Assembly (NCBI GenBank): GCA_002359095.1
Contig: DEQD01000035.1
Span: forward strand, 1 to 41,526
DNA: 41,526 nt
Direction: 5' to 3'
Source of the DNA: Caryophanales bacterium UBA3375
Lineage (GTDB): Bacteria > Bacillota_I > Bacilli_A > UBA3375
The notes below the pieces were generated by a model that was given only the letters and a program-made list of their open reading frames with translations, searched no databases and was not told the DNA's origin. The position numbers were made by a program, and so were the translations under genes. Shown piece after piece: positions 1 through 8,499 of the stretch (the stretch's first letter is position 1; each line of letters begins with the position of its first letter).

Positions 1-45
1 GACAAATTTTCACTCAGTGCTAAGTCAGATTTTTTTATACCCTAA
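1..45 (+). other. possible 3' end of an upstream gene
   Basis: Frame 1 is open from the window edge to a TAA at 43-45 and reads about 14 residues ending in SDFFIP. It could be the C-terminus of a gene lying to the left, but another frame is also open to position 50, so the assignment is weak. No family can be named from so few residues. Confidence 0.2.
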
Positions 46-77
46 TATATAACAACTTATAATCATAATTACTAATA

Positions 78-86
78 TGTTATAAT
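78..86 (+). promoter_or_regulatory. extended -10 promoter of tsaB-rimI
   Basis: TG-T-TATAAT gives a perfect -10 hexamer at 81-86 with the TGn extension at 78-79. No good -35 box is present. It lies 22 bases before the tsaB start codon, which follows the ribosome site AAAGGA. Confidence 0.6.
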
Positions 87-107
87 AAGTATAGATAAAG
101 GAATAAT

Positions 108-614
108 ATGAATAACTTATTTTTATCTACAGCAACGGACAAAATATATATTGCTTTTTTTAATGATGATACTATTGTTAAACAAGTAATCCATCAAGGA
201 AATAATGACCATACTCAAAATCTATATCCATTATTAGAGTCAATGGATATAGATTTTGATAGTATTAATAAAATATATGTCGTTAATGGACCTGGTAGTT
301 TTACAGGTATTAGATTAGGTTTAGTATTTACTAAATTACTTACTCAAAAAAATGATATTAAATTATATCCAGTAAATTTAATTAATTTACTAGAATCAAT
401 GTATAACCAACCTGTAGCAATTGATGCAAGAGGTGGTAATTATTATCTTCTAAAAGATAATGAAGTAACTATCAGTAAAGAAATTACAGATAGTTACTTA
501 ATTGATCCAGAAATAAATTTAGATTTATTAATTAATAATCGATATTTAGAGACAATTAATCCGGTTAATTATTTAGATATAGGAGCAATTTATGTTAAAA
601 ATCCTATCACTTAA
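108..614 (+). CDS. tsaB: TsaB, tRNA threonylcarbamoyladenosine synthesis protein
   Basis: TsaB is the inactive ASKHA-fold partner that dimerises with TsaD so that threonylcarbamoyl can be transferred to A37 of ANN-decoding tRNAs. The family signature NGPGSFTGIRLGL is clear at about residues 60-72, and DARGGNYYLL (about 105-114) matches the DAR-x-G-x-x-Y segment. At 168 residues it is shorter than the usual 210-240, so the C-terminal part is compact. It overlaps rimI by 23 bases. The usual tsaD and tsaE neighbours are not in this window. Confidence 0.88.
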   Translation: MNNLFLSTATDKIYIAFFNDDTIVKQVIHQGNNDHTQNLYPLLESMDIDFDSINKIYVVNGPGSFTGIRLGLVFTKLLTQKNDIKLYPVNLINLLESMYNQPVAIDARGGNYYLLKDNEVTISKEITDSYLIDPEINLDLLINNRYLETINPVNYLDIGAIYVKNPIT

Positions 615-999
615 GGGTTATAAAGATAATAAGTATATCCAACAAATAATAAACCTAGAAAGTTTATTATTTGATTCTTCATTTAAACAAATATATCGGA
701 TTGATAGTGAGATTTATTATCAAATAGCTATGTTAGATAACCAAGTGGTTGGTTATTTAACATATAAAGATAATAAAGAAGGATATGATATTATTCAAAT
801 AGGAGTAGATCCTAATTATCAAAGACAGGGAATAGCTACCAAATTGATGGATAAAATTAATGATAAACCAATAGTATTAGAAGTTAATGCAAATAATACT
901 AAAGCGGTTAATTTATATTACAAATTAGGGTTTAAAAAAGTAGTAGATTTACCTAATTACTATAAAAATGATGATGGAATAAGAATGATTAAACAATAA
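592..999 (+). CDS. rimI: RimI-type GNAT N-acetyltransferase
   Basis: This is a 135-residue GNAT-fold acetyltransferase. The acetyl-CoA pyrophosphate loop is visible as YQRQGIATKLM (about 82-92), followed by the typical LEVNANNTKAVNLYYKLGF motif B region. Known RimI proteins acetylate the N-terminal Ala of ribosomal protein S18, and in Firmicutes the gene sits beside tsaB, as here. The start at 592 has AGGAG at 581-585 and lies inside the 3' end of tsaB, which suggests translational coupling. The substrate is inferred from synteny and family. Confidence 0.85.
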   Translation: MLKILSLKGYKDNKYIQQIINLESLLFDSSFKQIYRIDSEIYYQIAMLDNQVVGYLTYKDNKEGYDIIQIGVDPNYQRQGIATKLMDKINDKPIVLEVNANNTKAVNLYYKLGFKKVVDLPNYYKNDDGIRMIKQ

Positions 1000-1015
1000 A
1001 TTTAGATACTAATTT

Positions 1016-1024
1016 TGGTATAAT
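1016..1024 (+). promoter_or_regulatory. extended -10 promoter of the ligA operon
   Basis: TG-G-TATAAT with a perfect -10 at 1019-1024. The same TTTTGGTATAAT block recurs before efp at 34585-34596. A -35 box is not recognisable. It lies 35 bases before the ligA ATG. Confidence 0.65.
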
Positions 1025-1058
1025 ATTATGTAGATAATCAAGGTATGGAGAAACTATT

Positions 1059-3008
1059 ATGAATAAGAGAATGGAAGAGCTATACGAACTTATAAATCGT
1101 TATAATTATGAATATTATCAGGAAAATCAGTCCAGTATCTCTGATTATGAATTTGACCAACTACTTAGAGAACTAAAAGACCTTGAAGAAAAATATCCTG
1201 AATATAAGCGTGAGAATTCACCAACTAATACAGTTGGTGGATTTGTTGATAATAGATTTAAAAAAGAAAATATTAATCCTCCTATGATTAGTTTAGATAA
1301 TGTTTTTAATGAAGAAGAGTTAAGAGAATTTGATCAAAGAATTAAAGATAATGTAGATGGTAAATATAGTTATGTATGTGAGTTAAAGATAGATGGTTTA
1401 GCTATTAGTATTGACTATGATAATCATATAACTAGAGCATTAACACGAGGTGATGGTTTAGTTGGTGAAAATGTTACTCATAACATTTTAACCATTAATG
1501 ATTTACCTAAAAACATTAATGAAAAGTTAACTGTAAGAGGAGAAGTTTATATTTCTAAAGAAAACTTCTTAAAAGTTAATCGATCTAGTGATAAACAATA
1601 TAAGAATCCCCGTAATTTAGCAAGTGGAACAATAAGACAGTTAGATGGTAGTGTGGCTAAAAGTCGTGGACTTGATGTGTTTTGTTATGGTTTGGTTGAT
1701 GCTAAAGATCATGGGTTTGATACTTACTATGATGCAATGATGTATCTTAAGAGTTTAGGTTTTAGAGTAAATGAAGAATTAGAGGTATGTAATACAATTG
1801 ATGAAGTTATTGACTACATCAATCGTATTACTAAAAAACGTGAAAGTTTAGATTATGAAATCGATGGAATTGTAATCAAAGTAAATGAACTTGATTTACA
1901 AGATGAGTTAGGTAATACTGCTAAGTATCCAAGATGGGCAACAGCATATAAGTTTAAATCTTCAGCAGCAACAACTAAGTTAACTGATATTTTACTAACT
2001 GTTGGAAGAAGTGGTAAGATTACTCCTAATGCAATATTAGAACCAGTATATTTAATGGGAAGTGTGATATCTAAAGCAACACTACATAATATGAATTATA
2101 TTATTGAAAAAGATATTCGTGTGGGGGATATGGTAGAAATAATTAAAGCTGGAGATGTTATTCCTCGGGTTGAAAAAGTAGATACTAAGTTTAGAGATAA
2201 TCAACAACCTTACATTATTAGTGATGAATGTCCTGTGTGTCATACTAAATTAATTAAAGTAGATGCTGACCATTATTGTCCTAACAAAGAATGTCCAGCA
2301 AGACATGAAGAAGGATTAATCCATTTTATTTCAAGAGATGCTATGAATATAGATGGACTTGGAGAAAAAACAATTATTAAATTGATTGAGATGGGTAAAG
2401 TTAAAAAATATATTGATATTTATAAACTGACAAAAAAGGATTTATATGAATTAGAAGGTTTTCAAACTAAATCAGTTAATAATGCATTAACTAGTATAAG
2501 TAATTCATTAAATCAAGAACCATATAATTTCTTATTTGCAATCGGAATTAAACACGTTGGTTTAGAAACAGCTAAGGCTATTTTAAAAGATGCTAAGAGT
2601 TTAAAAAATTTATTAACTTATAATTATGATAATTTAATCGCTATTCCTTCAGTAGGTGAAGTAATCACTAAAAGTATTATTGAGTATTTTGATAATCAAG
2701 AACATGTTGATGATTATAACTTGATGATTGATGAGTTTGGTTTAAATCAATCAATCAAAGATGTTAAAGTAGATACTAATAATTATTTTAATGATAAAAC
2801 AGTAGTAATTACCGGTACATTAAATAAATATAAACGTAGCGAGTTAAAAAACATCTTAGAAACAAAAGGAGCAAAAGTAACAGGTAGTGTTAGTGCTAAA
2901 ACAGATATTTTAGTTTGTGGTGAAGCTCCTGGTTCTAAGTTAGATAAAGCAAAAGAGTTAGGTATAGAAATAATAAATGAAGAAGAATTAGATAAACATT
3001 TAAATTAG
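1059..3008 (+). CDS. ligA: NAD+-dependent DNA ligase LigA
   Basis: LigA seals nicks during replication and repair using NAD+. At 649 residues it is close to the family norm of about 670. The adenylated lysine is K110 in the KxDG motif ELKIDGLA. The downstream TRGDG motif, a four-Cys zinc finger (CPVC near 390 and CPNKEC near 405), a helix-hairpin-helix region and a C-terminal BRCT domain from about residue 575 all follow in the expected order. It is the first gene of the ligA-camS-gatCAB run, as in Bacillus, although pcrA is not adjacent upstream. The camS-type gene starts 7 bases after its stop codon. Confidence 0.97.
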   Translation: MNKRMEELYELINRYNYEYYQENQSSISDYEFDQLLRELKDLEEKYPEYKRENSPTNTVGGFVDNRFKKENINPPMISLDNVFNEEELREFDQRIKDNVDGKYSYVCELKIDGLAISIDYDNHITRALTRGDGLVGENVTHNILTINDLPKNINEKLTVRGEVYISKENFLKVNRSSDKQYKNPRNLASGTIRQLDGSVAKSRGLDVFCYGLVDAKDHGFDTYYDAMMYLKSLGFRVNEELEVCNTIDEVIDYINRITKKRESLDYEIDGIVIKVNELDLQDELGNTAKYPRWATAYKFKSSAATTKLTDILLTVGRSGKITPNAILEPVYLMGSVISKATLHNMNYIIEKDIRVGDMVEIIKAGDVIPRVEKVDTKFRDNQQPYIISDECPVCHTKLIKVDADHYCPNKECPARHEEGLIHFISRDAMNIDGLGEKTIIKLIEMGKVKKYIDIYKLTKKDLYELEGFQTKSVNNALTSISNSLNQEPYNFLFAIGIKHVGLETAKAILKDAKSLKNLLTYNYDNLIAIPSVGEVITKSIIEYFDNQEHVDDYNLMIDEFGLNQSIKDVKVDTNNYFNDKTVVITGTLNKYKRSELKNILETKGAKVTGSVSAKTDILVCGEAPGSKLDKAKELGIEIINEEELDKHLN

Positions 3009-3015
3009 GAAGATT

Positions 3016-4098
3016 ATGAAAAAAATATTAACAATTATCATGATATTATTAATTGTTAGTGGTTGTAATCAAAAACCACCAACAATTGATTCCCAAAATC
3101 AAAATGTAGAAGAAGTAGTAGTTGGAGCTAACTCACCATTTAAGATGTTACTTCCAGCAACTACATCTCCAATTAGAGGAATAACTGTTAAAAGTGATAC
3201 ATATTTTTCACTAAACAATATGGAAGATTTATTACTTGATATTAGTGCTGATTATATTAGTAATGATTTATATTTCTCACAAGGTAATGTACTTACAGGA
3301 GATGATGCTTCTAATTTGCTTAATACTAAGTTAAGTGATGAGGAGTTTGCTCAGTTAGTACAAAGTGATCCTGATGCTCAAAACATTGGACTTAATTCGC
3401 CTGATTATAATTTAGTAACAACTTTAATTGAACATGACTTTTATGAAGGTAAAGGTGATAAAAAGGAAATTAAAGCTATATCAATTGGAGTTGGTTTAGA
3501 TACTACTAAGTATAGTAAAGATGCAGATGGTAATATTGATATGGAACGATTATTAAATCATGATGGAAAGATTATAGCAAACCAAATAGCACAAGTTATT
3601 AGAGCAAAAGCAGGTTATGAAACGATTCCAATATGTTTTGGTTTTTATAATCAAAGTAGTAACTCAGTAGTACCTGGTGTATATATTGCTAAAGGTGAAA
3701 TTAAGAGTGATGATGAAAATATACAAAGTTTAGATAGTGTTAATCAAGAGTATGTATTATTCTTAAATGAAAGTGGTAGTCAAAAAGATTTAGATTTAAA
3801 TAATAAAATTCAAACACTTAAAAATGATCTAAATAGTTATTTTGGTGATAATGTTAGTGTTAATTGTTTAGGTTTTTATCAAAATAATAAATTAAAAAAT
3901 ATCGATATAGAAATAGTATATGATTCTAGTTCTAATGTTGAGGGTAATGCGATGATTAACTTCATTGACAATGAAGTTAATTCACGCCTTAACATTGATC
4001 ATGATTATTTAATTAGCGTAGTATCACCTACAGGAAGCCCTATTGCTTGTATAATGAAAAACGGTGGTAGTGTTAATAAAGTAGTTTATAAGGAGTAG
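3016..4098 (+). CDS. camS: CamS-family lipoprotein
   Basis: This 360-residue secreted lipoprotein has a short signal peptide with a clear lipobox VSGC (Cys17), so Lgt, encoded later in this window, should lipidate it. Its length, its position directly after ligA and before gatC, and its overall character match the CamS/YerH family, whose staphylococcal member is the precursor of the cAM373 sex pheromone peptide. The signal peptide here is short, and I do not claim that it yields a pheromone. The physiological role of the mature lipoprotein is unknown. The family call rests partly on synteny. Confidence 0.8.
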   Translation: MKKILTIIMILLIVSGCNQKPPTIDSQNQNVEEVVVGANSPFKMLLPATTSPIRGITVKSDTYFSLNNMEDLLLDISADYISNDLYFSQGNVLTGDDASNLLNTKLSDEEFAQLVQSDPDAQNIGLNSPDYNLVTTLIEHDFYEGKGDKKEIKAISIGVGLDTTKYSKDADGNIDMERLLNHDGKIIANQIAQVIRAKAGYETIPICFGFYNQSSNSVVPGVYIAKGEIKSDDENIQSLDSVNQEYVLFLNESGSQKDLDLNNKIQTLKNDLNSYFGDNVSVNCLGFYQNNKLKNIDIEIVYDSSSNVEGNAMINFIDNEVNSRLNIDHDYLISVVSPTGSPIACIMKNGGSVNKVVYKE

Positions 4099-4099
4099 T

Positions 4100-4390
4100 A
4101 TGAAAATAAGTAAAGAAGAAATTAAAAAGTTAGCTGACAATATTAATATTCCATTAACAGATGATGAGGTTAATGAAATATCAACATCAATTGAAGAGAT
4201 TACAAAAACATTAGATGATATGTTAGATATACAAACTGATGGTAATCGTAAGATTATAGGAAATGAAGAAATTAGTAATGTCTATTCTAGTAATCAAAAA
4301 GAAGGTAGTGTAGAAGATTTAGTAAATACTTTAAATAATTATGAAGATGGTTATATTATTGTTAATAAAGTAGAGGAGTCAGATGAGTAG
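4100..4390 (+). CDS. gatC: Asp/Glu-tRNA amidotransferase subunit C
   Basis: GatC is the small subunit that wraps around GatA and GatB in the complex converting Glu-tRNA(Gln), and often Asp-tRNA(Asn), to the amidated forms. The 96-residue product opens with the typical ISKEEIKKLADNINIPLTDDE region and acidic helix. It ends by overlapping gatA by 8 bases. Order and lengths fit the gatCAB operon. Confidence 0.92.
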   Translation: MKISKEEIKKLADNINIPLTDDEVNEISTSIEEITKTLDDMLDIQTDGNRKIIGNEEISNVYSSNQKEGSVEDLVNTLNNYEDGYIIVNKVEESDE

Positions 4391-5705
4391 TAAAGAATTT
4401 AGTAATGTAGAAGTTAAAGATATTATTAGTGAATTAGAAGCTAATCCTGGTAATAGTATTACTAGTATTAATCATCAAGCTACTAATAATAGTGATGGTA
4501 AATACATTGTTATTAAAGATATTCATAATAATGTAATGATGCCAACTACTATGGCAAGTAACATGTTAAAAAACTTCCAGGCTTCATTTAACGCTACAAG
4601 TATCCAGAACTTAATTAATAAAGGTTATAGTATTGTTGGTAGTGCTAACCTTGATGAATTTGCGATGGGGTCGACGACTAAAACCAGTATCTTTGGTCCA
4701 GTAGAAAATGTGATGGATGCTTCACTAACTCCAGGAGGAAGTAGTGGGGGAAGTGCTTATATTGTTGCAAAAGGAATTGTTCCTTTGGCAACAGGGACAG
4801 ATACTGGAGGAAGTATTCGTCAGCCTGCTGCTTTTAACGGTATCTATGGACTTAAACCAACATATGGTTTAGTATCTAGATATGGTACGTTATCTTTTGC
4901 TAGTAGTTTTGATACTATTGGTCCGATGACTAAAGATTTAGAAGACAATGCGAAGTTAATTAATGATTTAGCATCAAATGATGAATATGATCAAACTAAC
5001 TTTATGCCAGATGATTTCGATGCTCTAAAAACTTTTAATCAGGATATTAAAGGAATGAAAGTTGGAGTAATGAATCGTTGGTTAGATAGTGTAAGAGATG
5101 AAGAAATTAAGGAAGCTATTTTAAATCAAATTGAAATCTTAAAATCTCTTGGTGCAGAAATAGTTGAAGTGGATAGTCCAATGACTAAATATAGTTTTAG
5201 TTTATATATGATATTAGCCTATGCTGAAGCAAGTAGTAATTTAAACCGTTATGATGGTATTAGATATGGATTGGCATTTGATGATACTAATAACTCTTAT
5301 AAAAAAGTTAGGGATAACTTCGGAACAGAGGTCAAAAAACGTTTAATTATTGGAACATACATGTTAAGTAGTGAACATAGTAAACAATACTTCTATAAAG
5401 GTCAAGAGTTACGTAAAAAAATGAGTGATGAATTTGATAACATTTATGACAAAGTAGATGTTGTTATTGCACCAACAACTCCAACACTTGCATTTAAATC
5501 ACAAGAAGGAATGGAACAATTAGATAGTTATTTATCAGACCAATTTACAATCCCTGCAAACCTTGTTGGTTTTCCATCATTAAATGTTCCGATTGGAACA
5601 AGTAATGATGGTAGATTTATTGGGATGCAAATTATGGCAGATAAATACAATGAACATATCATTTATCAAGTTGCTAACAATTTAAAAGGAGCTAGTCATG
5701 TTTAA
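4383..5705 (+). CDS. gatA: Asp/Glu-tRNA amidotransferase subunit A
   Basis: GatA hydrolyses glutamine and passes ammonia to GatB. The amidase signature is complete: catalytic Lys45, cis-Ser120 in GGSSGGSA and nucleophile Ser144 in GTDTGGSIRQPA. The intervals between these three residues equal those I recall for Staphylococcus GatA (K79, S154, S178). The protein is 440 residues against the usual ~485, and the missing part is the N-terminal helical segment ahead of Lys45. The start at 4383 follows GAGGAG in the gatC tail. It overlaps gatB by 8 bases. Confidence 0.95.
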   Translation: MSSKEFSNVEVKDIISELEANPGNSITSINHQATNNSDGKYIVIKDIHNNVMMPTTMASNMLKNFQASFNATSIQNLINKGYSIVGSANLDEFAMGSTTKTSIFGPVENVMDASLTPGGSSGGSAYIVAKGIVPLATGTDTGGSIRQPAAFNGIYGLKPTYGLVSRYGTLSFASSFDTIGPMTKDLEDNAKLINDLASNDEYDQTNFMPDDFDALKTFNQDIKGMKVGVMNRWLDSVRDEEIKEAILNQIEILKSLGAEIVEVDSPMTKYSFSLYMILAYAEASSNLNRYDGIRYGLAFDDTNNSYKKVRDNFGTEVKKRLIIGTYMLSSEHSKQYFYKGQELRKKMSDEFDNIYDKVDVVIAPTTPTLAFKSQEGMEQLDSYLSDQFTIPANLVGFPSLNVPIGTSNDGRFIGMQIMADKYNEHIIYQVANNLKGASHV

Positions 5706-7119
5706 TTATGAGGTTATTATTGGTATTGAAGTTCATGCTGAACTTAATACAAAACATAAAATATTTTCACCTAGCTTAAATGATATTAATGCTACACCTA
5801 ATACTAACATTCATCCAATTGATTTAGGGATCCCAGGAACATTACCTAGATTTAATCATGAAGTATTAGAAAAAGCTATTTTAATTGCAAATGCTTTTGG
5901 GATGGAAATAACAAAAGATATGCATTGGGATAGAAAAAACTACTTTTATTTTGATAATCCAAAAGGTTATCAAATAACTCAACAAGAAACACCAATTGGT
6001 AGACATGGTAAAATTGTTTTAGATAACGGTAAAGAAATTACTATTGACTTTATGCATATGGAAGAAGATACTGCTAAGTCATTTCATGAAGGAAATAACA
6101 CTAAATTAGACTTTAACCGTTGTGGTGTTCCTTTAGTTGAGATTGTATCTGCTCCTGTTATTCGTAGTGCTAGTGAAGCACACGAATACTTAACTAAACT
6201 ACGTCAAATCCTGTTATATCTAGATGCAAGTGATTGTAAGATGGAAGAAGGTAGTTTACGTGTAGATGTTAATGTTAGTGTAAGACCTTATGGAGTTGAT
6301 TACTATAATCCGAAAGTGGAGATTAAAAACTTAAACTCATTTAAAAATGTTGAGATAGCAATTGATAAAGAAATTAAACATCAAATTAAAGCATATAATA
6401 CTGGTCAAAAAGTATTACAAGCAACTAAACGTTTTGATGAAGCAACTAAAGATGTTGTAATTATGCGTGTTAAGGAATCTAGTGCGGATTATCGTTATTT
6501 TCCAGAACCAGATTTACCTTGGATTCATTTAACTGATGAAGATATAAATGAAGTAATTAAAGATATGCCAAAACTTCCTGAACAAATTAAAAAAGAATTA
6601 CAAGAATTAAGTTTTGATCAAAAACAAATTCAAGTATTAATGCAAGATCGTTTAATGACTAAGTTTTTCTTTGAAGCAATTGAATCCGGTTTAGATGCTA
6701 AACAAATGTATAATTATTTAACAGTTAATATCAATGAATACTTAAATAAAGAGAAAAAAGAATTTGTTGATATTAATATTAATGTAGAACAATTTAAAAC
6801 TATTAATGAGTATTTAAAAGCAGATAGAATCTCTTCTAAACATGTAAAAGAAATTATTCCTAAGATGTTAGATTCAACGGATAGTGTAGAAACTATTATT
6901 AAAGATAACAAGTTAGAACAAATTACAGATATTGATACTATTACTAATTGGGTTAATGAAGTAATTGATGAAAATCCAGAAACATTAGAATTATATAAAG
7001 AAGGTAAAAAATCAGCATTTGGTTTCTTTGTTGGAGAAGTAATGAAGAAATCTCAAGGGCAAGTTAGTCCAAAACTTGCTAATGAAATTATTACTAAACG
7101 ATTAGAAGAATTATGTTAA
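5698..7119 (+). CDS. gatB: Asp/Glu-tRNA amidotransferase subunit B
   Basis: GatB binds the misacylated tRNA, phosphorylates the Glu or Asp side chain and receives ammonia from GatA. The 473-residue product shows VIGIEVHAELNT at the N-terminus, the MEEGSLRVDVNVSVR active-site segment (about 182-196) and a full C-terminal YqeY-like helical tail ending in KLANEIITKRLEEL. The length is normal. It starts inside gatA and ends 7 bases inside the next gene. Confidence 0.97.
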   Translation: MFNYEVIIGIEVHAELNTKHKIFSPSLNDINATPNTNIHPIDLGIPGTLPRFNHEVLEKAILIANAFGMEITKDMHWDRKNYFYFDNPKGYQITQQETPIGRHGKIVLDNGKEITIDFMHMEEDTAKSFHEGNNTKLDFNRCGVPLVEIVSAPVIRSASEAHEYLTKLRQILLYLDASDCKMEEGSLRVDVNVSVRPYGVDYYNPKVEIKNLNSFKNVEIAIDKEIKHQIKAYNTGQKVLQATKRFDEATKDVVIMRVKESSADYRYFPEPDLPWIHLTDEDINEVIKDMPKLPEQIKKELQELSFDQKQIQVLMQDRLMTKFFFEAIESGLDAKQMYNYLTVNINEYLNKEKKEFVDININVEQFKTINEYLKADRISSKHVKEIIPKMLDSTDSVETIIKDNKLEQITDIDTITNWVNEVIDENPETLELYKEGKKSAFGFFVGEVMKKSQGQVSPKLANEIITKRLEELC

Positions 7120-8462
7120 AAAATTCTAATATTAATAAATTTATTCGTCACCATAATGTATTTCGTTTAGTAATAGCGTATATATTTGTATTTGCACTAG
7201 GGACAGTTTTATTAAAATTACCAATAGTATTTAATGAAGGATATGAAGAAACCTGGCTTGATGCTTTTTTTATGGCAGCATCAAGCCTATCAGGTACTGG
7301 TTTAGCTACCTTTGATTACATTAATGGTTATAATTATCTAGGTTGGATAATTATGATTGTCTTTGTAAACATTGGAAGTGTTGGTATTATTGTATTTAAT
7401 ACTGCAATCTTATTACTAATTGGTACTAAATTAAATATTAGAAGATTAAATCAGATTCAATTAGATTTTAATCAACAAGGTGTACTTAATGTAAAAGAAA
7501 TTATTATTAATGTAGTTAAATACTTTTTAATTATTGAATTAGTAGGAACAATATTATTATTCCTTAGAATGGGTGATATATTTATTGATCCAGTAGATCG
7601 TTTTATGAACGCATTACTACTAGCTAGTAGTTGTATTGGTGCGAGTGGATTTTATGATGCTACAATAATAAGTGGGGATGCGATAGCAATTTGGATTTGT
7701 AATGTATTAATGGTATATAGTTTTATTGGTCATCCAGTAGTGTTAGAACTTAGAAATTACTTACATGCTAAAAAAGAAGGTAAAAGATATCGTTTTTCAA
7801 CGTTTTGTCGTATTTCTTTATGTGTAAATATTATTACAGTTTTATTATTTGTTATAGCTTTCTTACTACTTGAAGGTAATAATACTATGGCGGGTTATAG
7901 CCCAATTGATAAGTTTAATGCAGCATTTTTTATGTCGTTTTCTACTAAGAGTGTCGGATTAACATTATTCCCATCTATGGCATTAATGTTACCACTAACA
8001 TTATTTATCCAAACATTCTTTATGTTAGTAGGTGCGGCACCATCATCTTGTGGTGGGGGGATCAAAACTAATGCTATATATTTATTCTTTGCCTATGTTA
8101 AAAACTTATTTAAAGGTGAAGATGAAGTAATTATTAACAATCGTAAGATTGCATCAAGAACAATAAAATTATCACTAGTGTTAATTTTGATGTTTTTAGG
8201 GATCTCGCTAATGGCAACGATAGTTATATCATTTTTAAATCCGAGTATTGATATTTTAAGTATTTGGTATGAAGTAGTTTCTGGATTTACTACTTCAGGT
8301 TTTAGTGTTGGAGTTCTGAATCAAATTGATGAAGCTTCACAGGCAATTATTGCACTGCTTATGATTATTGGACGTATTGGAATATTAAATATTATATTCT
8401 TCTTAAATCACAATAATAATAAAAAACGAGTGCATTACCCAGATACTAATATAGCAATATAG
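7113..8462 (+). CDS. ktrB: TrkH/KtrB-family K+ transporter membrane subunit
   Basis: This 449-residue polytopic protein has the four-repeat plan of TrkH/KtrB. The selectivity-filter glycines are visible in the four pore loops as SGTGLA, GASGFY, KSVGLT and TTSGFS. The gate region GGGIKTN follows the third repeat. In this family the membrane subunit works with a cytosolic RCK protein (KtrA/KtrC), but none is encoded beside it. Pore loops 2 and 3 deviate from the common NAGF and RTAGF forms. It overlaps gatB by 7 bases, which is an unusual partner for a K+ channel gene. Confidence 0.85.
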   Translation: MLKNSNINKFIRHHNVFRLVIAYIFVFALGTVLLKLPIVFNEGYEETWLDAFFMAASSLSGTGLATFDYINGYNYLGWIIMIVFVNIGSVGIIVFNTAILLLIGTKLNIRRLNQIQLDFNQQGVLNVKEIIINVVKYFLIIELVGTILLFLRMGDIFIDPVDRFMNALLLASSCIGASGFYDATIISGDAIAIWICNVLMVYSFIGHPVVLELRNYLHAKKEGKRYRFSTFCRISLCVNIITVLLFVIAFLLLEGNNTMAGYSPIDKFNAAFFMSFSTKSVGLTLFPSMALMLPLTLFIQTFFMLVGAAPSSCGGGIKTNAIYLFFAYVKNLFKGEDEVIINNRKIASRTIKLSLVLILMFLGISLMATIVISFLNPSIDILSIWYEVVSGFTTSGFSVGVLNQIDEASQAIIALLMIIGRIGILNIIFFLNHNNNKKRVHYPDTNIAI

Positions 8463-8472
8463 TTATCTAAAA

Positions 8473-8481
8473 TGTTATAAT
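8473..8481 (+). promoter_or_regulatory. extended -10 promoter of the 8500 operon
   Basis: TG-T-TATAAT with the hexamer at 8476-8481, just after the ktrB stop. AGGAG at 8490-8494 is the ribosome site of the following gene. The short distance implies a transcript starting close to the ribosome site. Confidence 0.6.
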
Positions 8482-8499
8482 AAAATAGATAGGAGACGT

